64,000 bases of DNA from Leisingera coralii (GCF_049056525.1 NZ_JBHUPT010000040.1:58313-122312); one strand, 5' to 3'; positions 50,072-59,278 are shown, counted from the stretch's first letter. Notes: generated from the sequence alone by a model not told the origin. A program made the numbers and translations.

Positions 50072-50633
50072 CTGTGCCGTTTTGGCAAATCCCTGCCAGC
50101 TGGGCAAAGCGCTTGTTTGGCCTTGCTCCTTCCGCACAGCGAACCTGAAACCACTAAAACTTAAACTATTGGCTTTCACAGCCACCAACCTTGTGATAAC
50201 CCTTTGTTAATAATGGATGTTTTGCAAATAGCGGCGCTCAGAAACGGGGTTAGGCCTGCAATTTTTCAGGCGCATTTCTGCAAAACCATCCTGCGAAAAT
50301 GCAACGAGCAGTGTTACCGGAGTCTTCGGACGATTAGCACCGTTGGAAGTATGCAAAACACAATCGCCCCAAAGGCGCTGAAACCACAGCCTGAGGAAAC
50401 GCAAAGCAGAGGTACGGATTGACGGCCATAGGCTGCACTTCTGTGCAGGCATGCCCCATGACGTTAACCAGTGAATCTGGCACCAGCAGGAAAAGCCCTT
50501 TTTCCCGGCCAGCTGTCAAATTCGGGCTAAGAGTTTTGGATCCGATGGCAGAGCAATTCACCGGCAAGCCGCGCCAGGAACCATTGCAAAACTCACCGGA
50601 TAACCATCACCGGCAAATCTGCAGGACCATAAT
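50072..50633. other. 560-bp noncoding stretch between converging genes, with repeated TGCAAA words
   Basis: Both flanking genes end toward this stretch, so it needs no promoter for them. Five TGCAAA words, all on the plus strand, lie at 50223 (within TTTGCAAA), 50279, 50352, 50585 and 50633, plus several near matches (GGCAAAT, TGCAACG). No frame has a credible protein. It may hold a small RNA, binding sites or decayed DNA. Confidence 0.45.
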
Positions 50634-50668
50634 GCAAAAATGCAGCGCGAGACCGTATCCCGCGCTGC
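50634..50668 (-). terminator. Intrinsic terminator of gcdH
   Basis: Minus-strand stem GCAGCGCG/CGCGCTGC (50642-50649 with 50661-50668, 11-nt loop) followed by ATTTTTGCATT. It starts 10 nt after the gcdH stop. Confidence 0.75.
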
Positions 50669-50677
50669 TCGCAGTCC

Positions 50678-51898
50678 TCAGAAGAACGCCTGCAAACCAG
50701 TCTGTGCCCGGCCCAGGATCAGAGCGTGCACATCATGGGTGCCTTCGTAGGTGTTCACGGTCTCCAGATTCACCATGTGGCGGATCACGTTGAACTCCAG
50801 GCTGATGCCATTGCCGCCATGCATGTCGCGGGCCATCCGGGCAATCTCCAGCGCCTTGCCGCAGTTGTTGCGCTTGATAATCGAGATCATCTCAGGCGCC
50901 GCATTGGCTTCATCCATCAGCCGCCCGACGCGCAGGGACGCCTGCAGGCCCAAGGTGATTTCGGTCTGCATATTCGCCAGTTTCAGCTGGAAAAGCTGGG
51001 TGTTGGCCAGCGGACGGCCGAACTGCGTGCGGTCCAGCCCGTACTGGCGCGCTGCGTGCCAGCAGGCCTCTGCCGCACCCATTGCGCCCCAGCTGATGCC
51101 GTAACGGGCGCGGTTCAAACACCCGAAAGGACCCTTAAGCCCTTGAACATGAGGCAGAAGTGCGTCTTCGCCAACTTCAACGCCGTCCATCACGATCTCG
51201 CCGGTGATCGACGCGCGCAGCGACGCCTTGTTCTGAATCTTCGGCGCGCTCAGACCCTTCAGGCCCTTGTCCAGAACAAAGCCGCGGATTTTGCCGCCAT
51301 GCGCTTCGGACTTGGCCCAGACCACAAAAACATCTGCGATCGGCGCGTTGGAGATCCACATCTTGGAGCCGGTAAGCCGATAGCCCCCTTCGGTTTTTTC
51401 GGCCCGGGTCTTCATGCTGGCGGGGTCCGAACCGGCATCTGGTTCGGTCAGGCCAAAGCAGCCGATCCATTCGCCGGTGGCAAGTTTCGGCAGGTATTTC
51501 TGACGCTGCTCTTCGCTGCCGTATGCGTAGATGGGATACATCACCAGCGAGCTTTGCACCGACATCATCGAGCGGTAGCCGCTGTCGACACGCTCCACCT
51601 CGCGCGCGACCAAGCCATAAGAGACATAGCCGCCGCCGAGGCCGCCGTATTCTTCCGGAATGGTGGTGCCGAGCAGGCCCATCTCGCCCATCTCGCGGAA
51701 GATTTCCGGATCGGTTTCCTCGTTTTCATAAGCGCTTAGCACGCGCGGCTGAAGCTTTTCCTGGGCATAGGCGCGGGCCGAGGCGGAGATCATCCGCTCA
51801 TCTTCGGTCAACTGGTCCTCCAGCCGCAGCGGGTCTTCCCAGTTGAAACGGCCCAGGTCCGGGGCATCTTTGGCGCGCAGTGCGGGTTTGTCGGTCAT
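50678..51898 (-). CDS. gcdH: Glutaryl-CoA dehydrogenase (acyl-CoA dehydrogenase family)
   Basis: A 406-residue flavoenzyme that oxidises and decarboxylates glutaryl-CoA to crotonyl-CoA in lysine, hydroxylysine and tryptophan breakdown. Marks are GLLGTTIPEEYGGLGGGYVS, SGYRSMMSVQSSLVMYPI with the substrate Arg, FGLTEPDAGSDPASM and, near the C-terminus, NTYEGTHDVHALILGRAQTG with the catalytic Glu. GAGGTGAC precedes ATG 51898. It is divergent from a LysR gene, the usual gcdH-gcdR arrangement. Confidence 0.93.
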   Translation of the reverse strand: MTDKPALRAKDAPDLGRFNWEDPLRLEDQLTEDERMISASARAYAQEKLQPRVLSAYENEETDPEIFREMGEMGLLGTTIPEEYGGLGGGYVSYGLVAREVERVDSGYRSMMSVQSSLVMYPIYAYGSEEQRQKYLPKLATGEWIGCFGLTEPDAGSDPASMKTRAEKTEGGYRLTGSKMWISNAPIADVFVVWAKSEAHGGKIRGFVLDKGLKGLSAPKIQNKASLRASITGEIVMDGVEVGEDALLPHVQGLKGPFGCLNRARYGISWGAMGAAEACWHAARQYGLDRTQFGRPLANTQLFQLKLANMQTEITLGLQASLRVGRLMDEANAAPEMISIIKRNNCGKALEIARMARDMHGGNGISLEFNVIRHMVNLETVNTYEGTHDVHALILGRAQTGLQAFF

Positions 51899-51997
51899 CT
51901 TGTCACCTCAGTGGTTCGCGATTTGGCCAAACCCTAACGGGAGGTGAACGGAAAAAACAGCGAGACTTTCGCAAGGATCCATGACAAACACTCATAC

Positions 51998-52909
51998 ATG
52001 TCTGTGCCTCGCAAATTTCTGCCGTCCATCTCCTCCCTGCGCGCGCTGGAAGCGCTGGACCGTCTGGGCAGCGCCTCCGCTGCCGCCGAGGAACTCGCGC
52101 TGACACAAGGCGCCGTCAGCCGCCAATTGCAAACGCTGGAACGGCAATTGGGGATGGAACTGGTGCAGCGGGATCAGAAACGGCTGATGCTGACCTCCGA
52201 AGCGCAGGATTACGCAGCGGAGATCCGCCAGGCGCTGAACCAGATCGTGCAATCCACCCTGCGTTTGCAGGCCGCGCCGCTGGCCGGCACGCTGAACCTG
52301 GCCATTCTTCCCGCCTTCGGGATGCGCTGGCTGATGCCGCGGCTGCCGGAATTTTCCCGGCTGCACCCGGATGTGACAATCAATATGGCCACCCGGCTGG
52401 AGCCTTTCAATTTCTCCACGGAACCCTTTGATGCGGCTATCCATTTCGGAAACGCTCAATGGCCCGGCACGCAATCCCTGCTGCTCAAGCACGAACAGCT
52501 GCTGCCGGTCTGTGCGCCGCAGCTTCTCGAGGGCCGGACAGTCACGGACCCCAAGGACATTCTGAAACTGCCGCTGCTGCACATTCAAACCCGGACCACC
52601 GCCTGGCGGGACTGGTTCGACCGGCAAGGGATCGTCGCCGATGACGGGTTGAGCGGCACGATCTATGATCAATTCGCAACCATCACCCAGGCTGCTCTGC
52701 ATGGCCTTGGGGTGGCACTGATGCCGGATTACCTGGTGGAACAGGACCTAGCGACAGGCCGTCTGGTGGCGCTGCACCCGGAGCCGCTGGAGTCCGCCGG
52801 TGCCTATTACCTGGTCTGGCCGGAGCGGAAGTCAGGCGCGCCGGCGCTGATGAAATTCCGGGAGTGGCTGGCGGGCCAGGCGCAGCCAGAGGATCCGCTG
52901 CCGCGCTGA
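51998..52909 (+). CDS. LysR family transcriptional regulator (GcvA/GcdR-like)
   Basis: A 303-residue regulator: N-terminal HTH (SSLRALEALDRLGSASAAAE then LTQGAVSRQLQTLERQLG) and a periplasmic-binding-like effector domain beginning LAGTLNLAILPAFGMRWLMP. The sequence start PRKFLPSISSLRALEA is that of the GcvA-like subgroup. ATG 51998 is used; a GTG at 51944 is in frame and the ribosome site of neither is strong. Lying head-to-head with gcdH, it probably controls glutaryl-CoA breakdown. Confidence 0.92.
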   Translation: MSVPRKFLPSISSLRALEALDRLGSASAAAEELALTQGAVSRQLQTLERQLGMELVQRDQKRLMLTSEAQDYAAEIRQALNQIVQSTLRLQAAPLAGTLNLAILPAFGMRWLMPRLPEFSRLHPDVTINMATRLEPFNFSTEPFDAAIHFGNAQWPGTQSLLLKHEQLLPVCAPQLLEGRTVTDPKDILKLPLLHIQTRTTAWRDWFDRQGIVADDGLSGTIYDQFATITQAALHGLGVALMPDYLVEQDLATGRLVALHPEPLESAGAYYLVWPERKSGAPALMKFREWLAGQAQPEDPLPR

Positions 52910-52925
52910 CCGGCAGCGGAAATCA

Positions 52926-52972
52926 AGGGGGTGACATGTGTGCACCCCCTGTGCACCGCCTGTACACCCCCT
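52926..52972. repeat. Three tandem 11-bp repeats with an inverted copy
   Basis: GTGCACCCCCT, GTGCACCGCCT and GTACACCCCCT follow one another without a gap at 52940-52972, each differing by one base from the consensus at most. An inverted half, AGGGGGTG at 52926-52933, can pair with CACCCCCT in the first (9-nt loop) or third repeat. The block lies between the converging lysR and phoB stops. The hairpin may serve as a terminator, although no T-run is present. Confidence 0.7.
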
Positions 52973-52981
52973 GATGCCGTT

Positions 52982-53671
52982 TCAGCCGAGCGCGTAGCCC
53001 GCGCCGCGCACCGTGCGCACCGGGTCGCTGCCGCCGTGCTGGGTCAGCGCCTTGCGCAGCCGCCCGATGTGAACGTCGACGGTGCGGGTGTCGACATAGA
53101 TGTCGCGGCCCCAGACCCGGTCCAAGAGCTGCTCGCGGCTCCACACCCGGCCCGGCTTCTCCATGAAGGTGGAGAGCAGACGGAATTCCGTCGGCCCCAG
53201 CTTCAGCGGATTGTCGGCGCGGCTGACCTTGTGGGTTTCCGCATCCAGCACGATATCGTCGTACTCCAGCCGCACCCCCACGGTCGAAGGCCGCACCCGG
53301 CGCAGCTGGGTGCGCACCCGCGCCATCAGCTCGATCACCGAATAGGGTTTGACCACGTAATCATCGGCGCCGGTCTCCAGGCCGCGCACCTTGTCGACCT
53401 CTTCCGAGCGGGCCGACAGCATGATCACCGGAATGTTGCGGGTTTCCGGACGGGTTTTCAGCCGGCGGCACACTTCGATGCCGCTGAGGTTGGGCATCAT
53501 CCAGTCGAGGATGATGATGTCGGGCATGTCCTCCTCGACCACCAGCAGCGCCTCTTCGCCATGTTCGGCGCGCAGCACCCGGAAGCCGTCGGCCTCGAGG
53601 TTGTAGGCCAGCACTTCCCGCTGGGCCATTTCATCTTCAACAACAAGAACGGTGGGCTGATCGGCAGCCAT
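52982..53671 (-). CDS. phoB: Phosphate regulon response regulator PhoB
   Basis: A 229-residue OmpR-class regulator. The receiver domain has the acidic pair at residues 12-13 (VVEDE), phospho-acceptor Asp56 (IIILDWMMP) and Lys in YVVKPYS. The C-terminal winged helix has LLSTFMEKPGRVWSREQLLD and RTVDVHIGRLRKAL. It activates Pho-box promoters when phosphate is scarce. GGAG precedes ATG 53671. It is the last gene of the pst-pho cluster, 3 nt after phoU. Confidence 0.97.
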   Translation of the reverse strand: MAADQPTVLVVEDEMAQREVLAYNLEADGFRVLRAEHGEEALLVVEEDMPDIIILDWMMPNLSGIEVCRRLKTRPETRNIPVIMLSARSEEVDKVRGLETGADDYVVKPYSVIELMARVRTQLRRVRPSTVGVRLEYDDIVLDAETHKVSRADNPLKLGPTEFRLLSTFMEKPGRVWSREQLLDRVWGRDIYVDTRTVDVHIGRLRKALTQHGGSDPVRTVRGAGYALG

Positions 53672-53674
53672 CGG

Positions 53675-54385
53675 TCAGATCTCCTGCGGTGTCGTCGAGG
53701 TCGTGTCAGCTTTCTTGCGGTCTTCCTCCGGCTTCTCGCCGGTCACCAGATAGATCACCTGCTCGGCAATCGCGGTCACGTGGTCGCCCATGCGCTCGGT
53801 GTTTTTTGCAATGAAATGCAAGTGCATACAGGCCGAAATGTTGCGCGGGTCTTCCATCATGTGGGTCAGGAATTCGCGGAACAGGGCGTTGTACATCTGG
53901 TCCACATCGCGGTCGCGCGCGATCACGTCGGCGGCCAGCTCAGGGTCGCGCTGGATGTAGGAGTCCAGAGCATCCTTGAGCATCCGCTCCACCTCGCGCG
54001 CCATCCGGCGCAGGGCGGCGGCGCCTTCGGTGATGTCAGGACCCTGGGCCAGGACAGCGGTGCGCTTGGCCATGTTTTTCGCATAATCACCAATGCGTTC
54101 CAGGTTGCCGGCGATCTTCATCACCGACAGCACCAGGCGCAGGTCGGAGGCCGTGGGCGAGCGCAGCGCGATCAGCCGGGCGGTTTCCTCGTTGATCAGC
54201 TCTTCCAGCCCGTCAATCGCCTTGTCGCCCTGGCGCACCGTCAGCGCCAGTTCCTCGTCGCGGGTTTCCAGCGCGCGGGCCGCCTCGCGGATGGCGTCCT
54301 CGACCAGGCCGCCCATTTTCATAATCCGGGCCTGGATTGCCTCCAGATCGCGGTCGAATGCCGATGCAATATGCTGTTCTACCAT
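53675..54385 (-). CDS. phoU: Phosphate signalling protein PhoU
   Basis: PhoU is a helical-bundle metal-binding protein that links Pst transport to PhoR and keeps the regulon off in phosphate-rich cells. The 236 residues form two three-helix repeats, each with a family E(D)xxxD motif: IMKMGGLVEDAIREAARALE in the first and RDVDQMYNALFREFLTHMME in the second. AGGAA precedes ATG 54385. It lies between pstB and phoB. Confidence 0.97.
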   Translation of the reverse strand: MVEQHIASAFDRDLEAIQARIMKMGGLVEDAIREAARALETRDEELALTVRQGDKAIDGLEELINEETARLIALRSPTASDLRLVLSVMKIAGNLERIGDYAKNMAKRTAVLAQGPDITEGAAALRRMAREVERMLKDALDSYIQRDPELAADVIARDRDVDQMYNALFREFLTHMMEDPRNISACMHLHFIAKNTERMGDHVTAIAEQVIYLVTGEKPEEDRKKADTTSTTPQEI

Positions 54386-54402
54386 GTTGATATTCCTATA
54401 GA

Positions 54403-55200
54403 TCAGCCGATCCGGCCGGTGATGTAGCTTTCGGTGCGCGGATCTTCGGGGTTGGTGAAGATCTGGCCGGTGGGGCCGAATTCCACCAGATTGCCGAGGT
54501 GGAAGAACGCGGTCTTCTGGCTGACCCGGGCGGCCTGCTGCATCGAGTGGGTGACAATCACCACCGAATACCGGCTGCGCAGCTCGTCGATCAGCTCCTC
54601 GACCTGGGCGGTGGCGATCGGGTCGAGCGCCGAGCAGGGTTCGTCCATCAGCAGAACTTCGGGCTCAGTCGCGACGGCGCGGGCGATGCACAGGCGCTGC
54701 TGCTGGCCGCCGGACAGGCCGGTGCCGGGGGCGTCCAGACGGTCCTTCACCTCATCCCAGATCGCACCGCGTCGCAGGGATTTTTCAACGATTTCATCCA
54801 GTTCCGCCTTGTTCTTGGCCAGACCGTGGATGCGCGGGCCATAGGCCACGTTGTCATAGATCGACTTGGGGAACGGGTTCGGCTTCTGGAACACCATGCC
54901 GACCTTGGCGCGCAGCTGCACCGGATCGACGCGCTTGTCGTAGATGTCCTCGCCATCCAGCAGGATGTCGCCCTTGACGCGGCAGATGTCGATGGTGTCG
55001 TTCATCCGGTTGAGGCAGCGCAGGAAGGTCGACTTGCCGCAGCCCGACGGGCCGATGAAGGCAGTGACGGTCTTGTCCTCGATCTCGACGTTCACGTCTT
55101 TGATCGCGTGGCTGTCGCCGTAGTAGACGTTCACATCCTTGGCGGCGATTTTGATTTTCTGAGTGTCCACGGTGTTATCCATCAAGGTCATGTCGTTCAT
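54403..55200 (-). CDS. pstB: Phosphate ABC transporter ATPase PstB
   Basis: A 265-residue ATPase of the high-affinity phosphate importer: Walker A IGPSGCGKST, signature LSGGQQQRLCIARA, Walker B VLLMDEPCSALDP and H-loop VTHSMQQAAR. The PstB-specific DEPCSALDP form is present. AGGGGG lies upstream of ATG 55200, 12 nt after the pstA stop. Confidence 0.97.
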   Translation of the reverse strand: MNDMTLMDNTVDTQKIKIAAKDVNVYYGDSHAIKDVNVEIEDKTVTAFIGPSGCGKSTFLRCLNRMNDTIDICRVKGDILLDGEDIYDKRVDPVQLRAKVGMVFQKPNPFPKSIYDNVAYGPRIHGLAKNKAELDEIVEKSLRRGAIWDEVKDRLDAPGTGLSGGQQQRLCIARAVATEPEVLLMDEPCSALDPIATAQVEELIDELRSRYSVVIVTHSMQQAARVSQKTAFFHLGNLVEFGPTGQIFTNPEDPRTESYITGRIG

Positions 55201-55212
55201 TACTATGCCCCC

Positions 55213-56571
55213 TTACCAGCGGCGTTCAAAGCGGCGTCGCAGGATCACCGCGAGGGTGTTCATGGTCACCAGGAAGATGAGAAGGATGATGATGCCGCCC
55301 CAGGCGCGTTCATAGAACGCCGGGTCGGCGCGTTTGGCCCACTCGTAGATCTGCGCGGGCATCGCCGAGTTCGGCGCCAGCAGGCCGTCGGCCAGGGTTT
55401 CCGGCGCGTTGGAGGCGATGAAGCCGACCATGCCGATCAGCAAGAGCGGTGCGGTTTCCCCCAGCGCCTGGGCCAGGCCGATGATGGTGCCGGTCAGGAT
55501 GCCGGGCGCGGCCAGCGGCAGCACGTGGTGGAACACCGCCTGCATCTTGGAGGCGCCGACACCGAGGGCGGCGTCGCGGATCGACGGCGGCACCGATTTC
55601 AGCGAGGCGCGGGTGGAGATGATGATGGTCGGCAGGGTCATCAGCGTCAGCACCAGGCCGCCCACCAGCGGCGCCGAGGTCGGCAGGTGCATGTAGTTGA
55701 TGAAGACCGCCAGGCCCAGGATGCCGAACACGATCGACGGCACCGCGGCGAGGTTGGAGATGTTCACCTCGATCAGGTCGGTGAGCCAGTTCTGCGGCGC
55801 AAATTCCTCGAGGTAGATCGAGGCAGCGACGCCGATCGGCAGCGCCAGCGCCAGCACCACAAACATCATGAACAGCGAGCCCAGCATCGACACGCCCATG
55901 CCGGCCGCTTCGGGGCGGGCGTCAGAGGCATCGGCGCCGGTGATGAAGTCGAGGTTGAAGGTCTTCTCCAGCACCCCGGCAGCGGCCAAAGCATCAACAA
56001 GATCAAGCTGTTCGGGCGAGATGTTCTTGTCGTTGACGATGCTGTCGCGGGTGACGCGGCCCTTCATGTAGCCGTCGACCCGGCCGGAGGCGAGGAAGCG
56101 GAACTCCACCGTCTGGCCGATCTGGTCCGGGTTGGCGATCACATAGTCGCGCAGCTGGGCGGCGACGTCCTTGGACAGGATGCCGGCCAGTTCCTTGGCC
56201 TTGAGGCCGGTCTCGATGCCGTACTCCTCAACCGCCGCTTCCATCGCGGTCTTGATGATCGGGGCATAGCCGAAGGTGGTGACCTTCTTGATGTCCTCGA
56301 TATTGCGCTCACCCTTCTTGTCGAGCTTGCTTTCCAGCAGCTCCACTTTCAGGGTCACAAAGGTCTGCTGGAAGGCGCCGGTGCCCTTGCCGACGATGGT
56401 GGTCACCAGGATCAGCAGCATGATGAGGCCCGCGGTGATGGCGGCGATGCCATAGGCGCGGAAACGCGTTTCGGCTGCATTGCGCCGCTTGGTGCGCGGG
56501 GTCTGCTCCAGCAGCGAGCCGCCGTGCTTGCGGGGTTCCGCGCCTGCGGGGGATTGGCTGAGGTCAGTCAT
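55213..56571 (-). CDS. pstA: Phosphate ABC transporter permease PstA (with N-terminal DUF3333 region)
   Basis: A 452-residue permease, much longer than the 280-300 residues of E. coli PstA. The C-terminal 260 residues carry the usual six-helix core with the EAA loop around ALGVGASKMQAVFHHVLPLA. The N-terminal part has one helix (YGIAAITAGLIMLLILVTTI) and a large periplasmic insert with KELAGILSKDVAAQLRDYV, which fits DUF3333 of alphaproteobacterial PstA. Its start and the pstC stop share one nucleotide (TAATG). Confidence 0.95.
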   Translation of the reverse strand: MTDLSQSPAGAEPRKHGGSLLEQTPRTKRRNAAETRFRAYGIAAITAGLIMLLILVTTIVGKGTGAFQQTFVTLKVELLESKLDKKGERNIEDIKKVTTFGYAPIIKTAMEAAVEEYGIETGLKAKELAGILSKDVAAQLRDYVIANPDQIGQTVEFRFLASGRVDGYMKGRVTRDSIVNDKNISPEQLDLVDALAAAGVLEKTFNLDFITGADASDARPEAAGMGVSMLGSLFMMFVVLALALPIGVAASIYLEEFAPQNWLTDLIEVNISNLAAVPSIVFGILGLAVFINYMHLPTSAPLVGGLVLTLMTLPTIIISTRASLKSVPPSIRDAALGVGASKMQAVFHHVLPLAAPGILTGTIIGLAQALGETAPLLLIGMVGFIASNAPETLADGLLAPNSAMPAQIYEWAKRADPAFYERAWGGIIILLIFLVTMNTLAVILRRRFERRW

Positions 56572-58043
56572 TATTCGTACTGCTCCCGGTATTTGCGCAC
56601 GATGTAGAGCGCCAGGACGTTCAGGCCGAGGGTCAGGACAAACAGGGTCAGGCCCAAGGCAAAGGCAACGAGGGTTTCGGGGCTGGCAAAATCGGTGTCG
56701 CCGGTCAGCTGGCTGACGATACGGGTGGTGATGGTGGTCATCGATTCCAGCGGGTTGATCGAGAACTTGGCAATCGCCCCTGCCCCCATCACCACGATCA
56801 TGGTCTCGCCGATGGCGCGCGAGGCGGCCAGCAGCACCGCGCCGACGATGCCCGGCAGCGCTGCCGGCATCACCACCTGGCGCACGGTTTCGGATTTGGT
56901 GGCGCCCAGGCCCAGCGAGCCGTCGCGCATCGCCTGCGGTACCGCGTTGATGATGTCATCTGACAGCGAGGAGACGAAGGGGATCAACATGATGCCCATC
57001 ACCAGTCCGGCAGTCAGCACGGAGGTCGCGCCGGCCATCCATTCGACGCCCAAGAGGCCGCCCTTGGCAAAAAGGTTTGCCAGCGCCGGACCCACGGTCA
57101 GCAGCGCGAACAGGCCGTAAACGATGGTCGGGATGCCCGCCAGGATCTCCAGCAGCGGCTTGGCAAAGGAGCGCACAGCGCCGCTGGCGTATTCCGAAAG
57201 GTAAATGGCGGCAAACAGGCCCACCGGCACCGCCACCAAGAGCGCGATGAAGGAGATGTAGAGCGTGCCCCACAAGAGCGGCAGGATCGACAGGTCGCTG
57301 TCGCCGCGGAAGTTCGGCGCCCAGGTGGAGCCGAAGAAGAAGTCGGTCCAGCTGTGCAGGCCAAAGAAGTTCTTGGTCTCGAACAGCATCGACAGGACGA
57401 TGCCGACCGTGGTCAGGATCGCCAGCGAGGCGGCCAGGATCAGCAGCGCCAGAACTACGCGCTCCACCACGTTGCGGGCGCGGAAATCCTTGTGGGTGCG
57501 GCTGTGCGCCCAGGCAAAGCCGCCAAGCGCCAGCAGCGCAACAACCACGGTCATTGCGGTTTTGCCGGTATGCGACAGGTTGCGGTAGGCCTGGGCCGCG
57601 GTCAGAACCTCGGGGCGCACATCGGAGCCGAGGGCAACGCCGACCTCGCCCAGGAGGGCGCGCAGGTCCTGCTCGCCGCTGGTAGCTTCGCGGGCCTGGC
57701 GGCGGGTCAGAAGCTCCTGCTCCACCGCCAGATCCAGCCCTTCGGCAACCCGGCGCACGTCGCTCATCACCAGACCGAGGGTCGAGTTTTCCGGAACCGC
57801 CTCAGCCGGGATCATGCCAGACACACGGTTCTCGATGATCAGCGGCTGGGCCAGCAGCCAGATGGCCAGAACCGCGATGGCAGGCACAAAGGATACCAGC
57901 GCAACATGATAGCCGTAATAGGACGGCAGCGAATGCAGTTCTCTTGCATCGCCCCCGGCGGTTTTGAGCGCGCGGCTGCGCCCCCAGTAAAAACCCGCTG
58001 CGGACAGCGCAAGCAGGAGAACAACGAGCCAGAAAGTGGGCAT
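56571..58043 (-). CDS. pstC: Phosphate ABC transporter permease PstC (long form)
   Basis: A 490-residue permease with the six-helix core in its C-terminal 280 residues (EAA loop LGLGATKSETVRQVVMPAAL) and an N-terminal extension with two or three helices and a periplasmic loop (DVRRVAEGLDLAVEQELLTR). The long form pairs with the DUF3333-type PstA downstream, so the two extensions may meet in the periplasm. A stem-loop lies between it and pstS. Confidence 0.95.
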   Translation of the reverse strand: MPTFWLVVLLLALSAAGFYWGRSRALKTAGGDARELHSLPSYYGYHVALVSFVPAIAVLAIWLLAQPLIIENRVSGMIPAEAVPENSTLGLVMSDVRRVAEGLDLAVEQELLTRRQAREATSGEQDLRALLGEVGVALGSDVRPEVLTAAQAYRNLSHTGKTAMTVVVALLALGGFAWAHSRTHKDFRARNVVERVVLALLILAASLAILTTVGIVLSMLFETKNFFGLHSWTDFFFGSTWAPNFRGDSDLSILPLLWGTLYISFIALLVAVPVGLFAAIYLSEYASGAVRSFAKPLLEILAGIPTIVYGLFALLTVGPALANLFAKGGLLGVEWMAGATSVLTAGLVMGIMLIPFVSSLSDDIINAVPQAMRDGSLGLGATKSETVRQVVMPAALPGIVGAVLLAASRAIGETMIVVMGAGAIAKFSINPLESMTTITTRIVSQLTGDTDFASPETLVAFALGLTLFVLTLGLNVLALYIVRKYREQYE

Positions 58044-58095
58044 GGAGGGCTCCGTTAGGCGGTGACGGAAAGGGAAACAGCGTCGGGGACCGGGA

Positions 58096-58129
58096 AAAAC
58101 AGCGCCGGGGCAGAAGGATCCGCCCCGGC
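58096..58129 (-). terminator. Stem-loop between pstS and pstC
   Basis: Minus-strand GCCGGGGC/GCCCCGGC arms (58104-58111 and 58122-58129, 10-nt loop) followed by GCTGTTTTTCCC. It is 26 nt after the pstS stop. Such partial terminators usually let the binding protein be made in excess of the membrane parts. Confidence 0.65.
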
Positions 58130-58154
58130 AAATTTCATCCTATCGCGGGGCAGA

Positions 58155-59195
58155 TCAGGAGTTGCCGCCGATGACAGCTTCGCTGGCGACGGTTTCCTGG
58201 GTTTCAGCCAGTTCCGGGTCTGCCACCAGGCCGTATTCGGCCAGCGGGCCGTCTTCGCCTGCGACTTCGTCAGCCACGAAGAATTCAGCATATTCCTTGA
58301 GGCCCGGGATCACGCCGATGTGGGCTTTCTTCACGTAGAAGAACAGCGGGCGGGAGACCGGGTATTCGCCGGTTGCGATGGATTCGGTCGAGGGCACAAC
58401 GCCGGACATGGTTGCGACCTGCAGCTTGTCGGTGTTGTTTTCGTAGAAGGCCAGGCCAAAGACGCCGATGCCGTCCTTGTTGGATTCGATGCGGGCCAGG
58501 GTCTCGGTGTAGTCGCCGTCGATGTCGACCGATTTGCCGTCGGTGCGCAGGGCGATACAGGCTTTTTCAGCAGCTTTCTTGTCGCCGCCGTTGGCTTCCA
58601 TGAAGGCTTCAAAGGCGCCGGTTTCCTCACAGCCTGCCAGGATCACCTTGTCTTCGAACACTTCGCGGGTGCCGTGCTTGGTGCCCGGAACAAAGGCCTG
58701 GATGTCGACAGCCGGGAAATCCGGGTTCACGTCGGCCCAGGTGGTGTTCGGGTTGCCGGCCAGCTGGCCGTCGACCAGAACCTTGTCGGACAGCGCCAGG
58801 AACCAGTCGGACGGGGTGAATTCAAAACCGTTGGCGTTGATGTCGGAGGCAAAGACGATGCCGTCATAGCCGATGCGGACCTCGATGATGTCGGTCACGC
58901 CGTTTTCGGCACAGGCGGCGATTTCGCTGTCCTTGATCTGGCGGGAGGCATTGGCGACGTCGATGGTGTTTTCGCCCACACCTTCGCAGAACCGCTTGAG
59001 GCCCGCGGAGGAGCCGCCGGATTCCACAACCGGGGTCGGGAAGTCGAAGTTCTCGCCAAAGGCTTCGGCCACGATAGAGGCATAGGGCAGAACGGTCGAC
59101 GAACCGGCAACCTGCACCTGGTCGCGCGCGGCTGCTGCGGTGGCAGAAACGGCGGAAATTGCCAGGGCGGAAGCGGTCAGTTTCACAAAGGACAT
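58155..59195 (-). CDS. pstS: Phosphate-binding protein PstS
   Basis: A 346-residue periplasmic phosphate receptor with signal peptide (LTASALAISAVSATAAAARD, cut near residue 23). It begins the mature domain with VQVAGSSTVLPYASIVAEAF, whose Ser/Thr contact phosphate, and later GGSSAGLKRFCEG and the GTKHGTREVFEDKV loop. Three Pho-box repeats 84-112 nt upstream indicate strong PhoB control. It is the first gene of pstSCAB-phoU-phoB. Confidence 0.96.
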   Translation of the reverse strand: MSFVKLTASALAISAVSATAAAARDQVQVAGSSTVLPYASIVAEAFGENFDFPTPVVESGGSSAGLKRFCEGVGENTIDVANASRQIKDSEIAACAENGVTDIIEVRIGYDGIVFASDINANGFEFTPSDWFLALSDKVLVDGQLAGNPNTTWADVNPDFPAVDIQAFVPGTKHGTREVFEDKVILAGCEETGAFEAFMEANGGDKKAAEKACIALRTDGKSVDIDGDYTETLARIESNKDGIGVFGLAFYENNTDKLQVATMSGVVPSTESIATGEYPVSRPLFFYVKKAHIGVIPGLKEYAEFFVADEVAGEDGPLAEYGLVADPELAETQETVASEAVIGGNS

Positions 59196-59278
59196 CTTTT
59201 GTCTCCATGAGTTTTCAAGGTTCGATCACCCCCTCGATGATCTTGGCGCATCACCTAGAGGCCGCTGATGAGGCTTTT

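Noticed and set aside
50419..50793. A small gene in the gap after the mttB homologue
   Set aside because: The frame runs into the antisense of gcdH, crosses its terminator and has no coherent composition.
54499..56607. A 702-codon open frame opposite pstB and pstA
   Set aside because: It lies exactly opposite two well-conserved genes, has a His/Arg/Gln-rich composition without any domain, and is the usual antisense by-product of GC-rich codon use.
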